44,813 nt of DNA. Source: Chitinophagales bacterium 33-2 (GTDB lineage Bacteria; Bacteroidota; Bacteroidia; Chitinophagales; Chitinophagaceae). Where the stretch lies: NCBI GenBank assembly GCA_002050435.1, contig MWYV01000037.1, forward strand, positions 1 through 44,813, read 5' to 3'. The position numbers and the translations under genes were made by a program. A model generated the notes under the pieces. The model was not told the DNA's origin and made no database searches. It saw nothing but the letters and a program-made list of their open reading frames with translations. Positions within the stretch are counted from its first letter, which is position 1. Every line of letters starts with the position of its first letter. This document shows positions 42,748 through 44,813 of this stretch, in pieces.

Positions 42748-44813
42748 TCAGAATGCTTTTTTATCAACCGTGTTGCCATCGGCATCCAATTCTACGATCT
42801 CGTAGCCGAGTTTTTTAACATTGTCGATAATTCTTTGTTTATCGCCCACAAGAAGAATATTCATTTTTTCCGGTTTCAGGTGTCTTTTGGCATTTGCTGC
42901 CATTTGCTCTTTTGTCATTGATCTCAGTACGCTGGCCTGCATTTCTGTATAGTTGGCAGGCAGGTTATAGTCAAGGATACGGCGAATGAACATGGCTTTT
43001 TGAATTCCGGTTTCATAGCGCAATGCATCATTTTGTCCGATAGCACTTTTCATAAACGCCACTTCTTCGTCGGTTGGTCCATTTTCAAGATAGTTTTTCA
43101 CTTCTCTCATCACTTCTGCAAGTGCGCTGTCTGTTGCATCGGCTTTTATACCAGAACTGAATGCAAATTCACCTGAATGCTGGTCGCCGGAAAAACTACT
43201 TCTTGCGCCGTAAGTCCATCCTTTTCCTTCACGCAGGTTCAGGTTCAAACGACTGTTAAAACCTGTTCCAAGCGGGTAGTTGGCAAGAAACGCTTTATAA
43301 TAATCACCATAAGCATCATATTTCAGATCAGTAGCATATCCCACCCTGAATTCTGTTTGCGCGCCTTTTGGAACATCCACCAGGTAAACCTTTGTTTTAT
43401 CTACATTTTTTGGAGGACCAGGCTTAGCCAGGTTGATTTTTTTCTTGGGAAGCTTATTAAGAAAGACCAGTTTAGGAAGCACTTCTTCCTGTTTGATATC
43501 TCCCACAACCACCACTTTGGCATCCATAGAGGTCATGTAATATTTATAATAATTTTCAACATCTGTCAGCTTTAAATTGCTTATGGTTTCTTCTGTACCA
43601 TTTTCACTGATGCCTAGAATATGACCGGGACCATAATTCAATTTTGCAAAAACCTGGGTGGCAATGGTTGCTGGTTGTGCCTTTGCATTTTTAAAACCCT
43701 GGATTGCCTGCTTCTGCAGCCTGTCGAAATCGTCCTGGTTAAATTTTGGATTGAACATTCTTTCCTGCAACAGGGCAAGCGTTTTATCGAAATTCTTTTT
43801 AAGCGATTGAACAGTGAAGGTCACACCATCTGTTCCACTGCTGACGTTGATGGAACTTCCCAGCTTTTGTAATTCAACAGCCATTTGTTCGGAAGTGTAA
43901 TTTCTTGTGTCTTCCTGCATCATCGCAGCAAAGAAAGAGGCAAGTCCTGCCTTAGAAAGATCATTTGCTGCTGCAAGGTGACCTCCCGGAACAGTAACGG
44001 AAAAAGTAACTGTTGGAATTTCTGTGTTCATCGTTCCAATCACTTTCGCACCGTTTGGAAGATCTTTTCTCCAGAATTTAGGAATGGAAACCACAGGGTT
44101 TGGTCCATTGCCCGGAAGTTTTTTCCTGTCGAAATTATCCTTTGCTTTATTGTATTTTAACCCGGCATAACCAAAATTGGGAGCAACATAATTGGATGAA
44201 TCGATCCTGTAATTATCCGCCGCAGCGATCAAAGCTTCCTGTCCTTTTGGTAACACACTTAAAACAACAGCATGTTTGTTTTTAATGTATTTTTTATAAG
44301 CATTCATTACATCTTCTCTAGTTAAAGAAGCATATAATTTCAACATGTCTGCGATCTTATTAGGATTGCCTGTAAAGGTTTCAAATGCGGCAAGCTGACT
44401 TACTTTTCCCTGTACACTTTGCAATCCGTTGATCAGTTGTGCTTCCTGTCCGCCTTTAAATTTGGCAATATCATCTGCAGTGATACCACGTGCTTCAAAA
44501 CTGTCAAGCGCTGCATGATACAGTTTTTCCATGTCAACTAATGATTTTCCCATACTGGGAACGATCTGTATGATGAACTCACCTGCAAGCTCTGAAAGCG
44601 AACTGAAAGCAACGGCCTGGAATGCCTGCTGGGTTTTGGTCATGGTCTGAAAGAAAATCGAGTTTCTTCCCTGTCCCAAAACCTGGGCAAGACACTGAAG
44701 TGCTGCCATATCCTGGTGATAATTCGGTACAGTAGGATAGACAATGGCGAGCAAAGGCTGCCTTGCATAGTTGTCAACATAAGATGCATACCTTGTTTGG
44801 TTGAGTTGAACCG
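42748..44813 (-). CDS. Second periplasmic M16 peptidase, tandem paralogue (5' end cut by window)
   Basis: The frame runs off the right edge. The TTG at 44754 is internal, since VQLNQTRYASYVDNYARQP upstream of it matches VKLDQTRYVSYTDNYARMP in the neighbour. The visible ~688 residues correspond to residue ~268 onward of the 956-residue paralogue and are highly similar throughout (TEIPTVTFSVTVPGGHLAAA versus TEIPIVNLTISIPGGHLASA; both end KKAF). The HxxEH zinc site would lie outside the window, so activity cannot be judged. The ~180 bp between the two genes and the terminator there mean they are probably transcribed separately. Confidence 0.9.
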   Translation of the reverse strand, partial: VQLNQTRYASYVDNYARQPLLAIVYPTVPNYHQDMAALQCLAQVLGQGRNSIFFQTMTKTQQAFQAVAFSSLSELAGEFIIQIVPSMGKSLVDMEKLYHAALDSFEARGITADDIAKFKGGQEAQLINGLQSVQGKVSQLAAFETFTGNPNKIADMLKLYASLTREDVMNAYKKYIKNKHAVVLSVLPKGQEALIAAADNYRIDSSNYVAPNFGYAGLKYNKAKDNFDRKKLPGNGPNPVVSIPKFWRKDLPNGAKVIGTMNTEIPTVTFSVTVPGGHLAAANDLSKAGLASFFAAMMQEDTRNYTSEQMAVELQKLGSSINVSSGTDGVTFTVQSLKKNFDKTLALLQERMFNPKFNQDDFDRLQKQAIQGFKNAKAQPATIATQVFAKLNYGPGHILGISENGTEETISNLKLTDVENYYKYYMTSMDAKVVVVGDIKQEEVLPKLVFLNKLPKKKINLAKPGPPKNVDKTKVYLVDVPKGAQTEFRVGYATDLKYDAYGDYYKAFLANYPLGTGFNSRLNLNLREGKGWTYGARSSFSGDQHSGEFAFSSGIKADATDSALAEVMREVKNYLENGPTDEEVAFMKSAIGQNDALRYETGIQKAMFIRRILDYNLPANYTEMQASVLRSMTKEQMAANAKRHLKPEKMNILLVGDKQRIIDNVKKLGYEIVELDADGNTVDKKAF

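Noticed and set aside
1..44813. tRNA, rRNA, CRISPR arrays, phage or conjugation genes, replication origin
   Set aside because: Looked for on both strands; no cloverleaf, no regularly spaced direct repeats with spacers, no integrase, transposase, portal, relaxase or dnaA-box cluster was recognised.

Overview
The window looks like chromosomal DNA of a Bacteroidota bacterium, most likely of the Chitinophagaceae type. The evidence is: promoter elements of the TAnnTTTG class instead of sigma70 boxes; almost no Shine-Dalgarno sequences; many exported proteins and lipoproteins; a probable type IX secretion cargo; methionine synthase split into two genes; and the family of lipoproteins that begins CANIIPPxGGPxD. 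No rRNA, tRNA, CRISPR array, integrase or transposase was seen. This is reading by eye; no database search was run.

Region 1-6515 holds the 3' part of a PLP-dependent decarboxylase, a small lipoprotein, a short exported protein resembling a lone TonB-receptor plug, a small hypothetical protein, a decayed namZ-type (DUF1343) gene with two traceable frameshifts, and a large exported CHAT-domain protease-like protein. Region 6516-17044 is a one-direction (minus) housekeeping run: RecB-nuclease-bearing UvrD helicase, Ig-like lipoprotein, recR, and the two halves of metH. A GxxExxY gene bounded by 41-bp inverted repeats sits between the metH halves.

Region 17045-23561 is the accessory part. It contains a Cys-rich small exported protein; a minus-strand three-gene exported cassette (glycine-rich-tail protein, outer-membrane barrel, YiiX-like permuted papain enzyme); a secreted G8/Fn3-like protein with a strong Bacteroidota-type promoter; a VOC enzyme; and five small hydrophilic, low-complexity proteins. 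One of these five, 58 codons long, is shorter than most ORF-length cut-offs. A repeat of about 134 bp occurs here (21392-21525) and again, in inverted orientation, right after metH (7028-7162). Both copies lie at the 3' end of a gene in that gene's direction.

Region 23583-30810 (minus) encodes an acyl-CoA synthetase, a TPR protein, a DUF1015-serC pair (serine biosynthesis), a zinc phospholipase C/S1-P1-like enzyme and a DUF502 membrane protein. Region 30870-37780 (plus) is a complete tripartite efflux operon: TetR regulator, TolC, periplasmic adaptor and RND pump, with 1-nt gaps between its first genes, a perfect 11-bp inverted repeat inside the promoter, and a UUCG terminator. Region 38039-44813 (minus) has a DUF418 membrane protein and two tandem paralogous M16 double-domain peptidases, each with its own terminator. 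The second peptidase runs off the window.

The strongest candidates for something new are the 3'-end-associated dispersed repeat, the exported three-gene cassette with its palindrome, and the small-protein cluster. None can be assigned a function from sequence alone.
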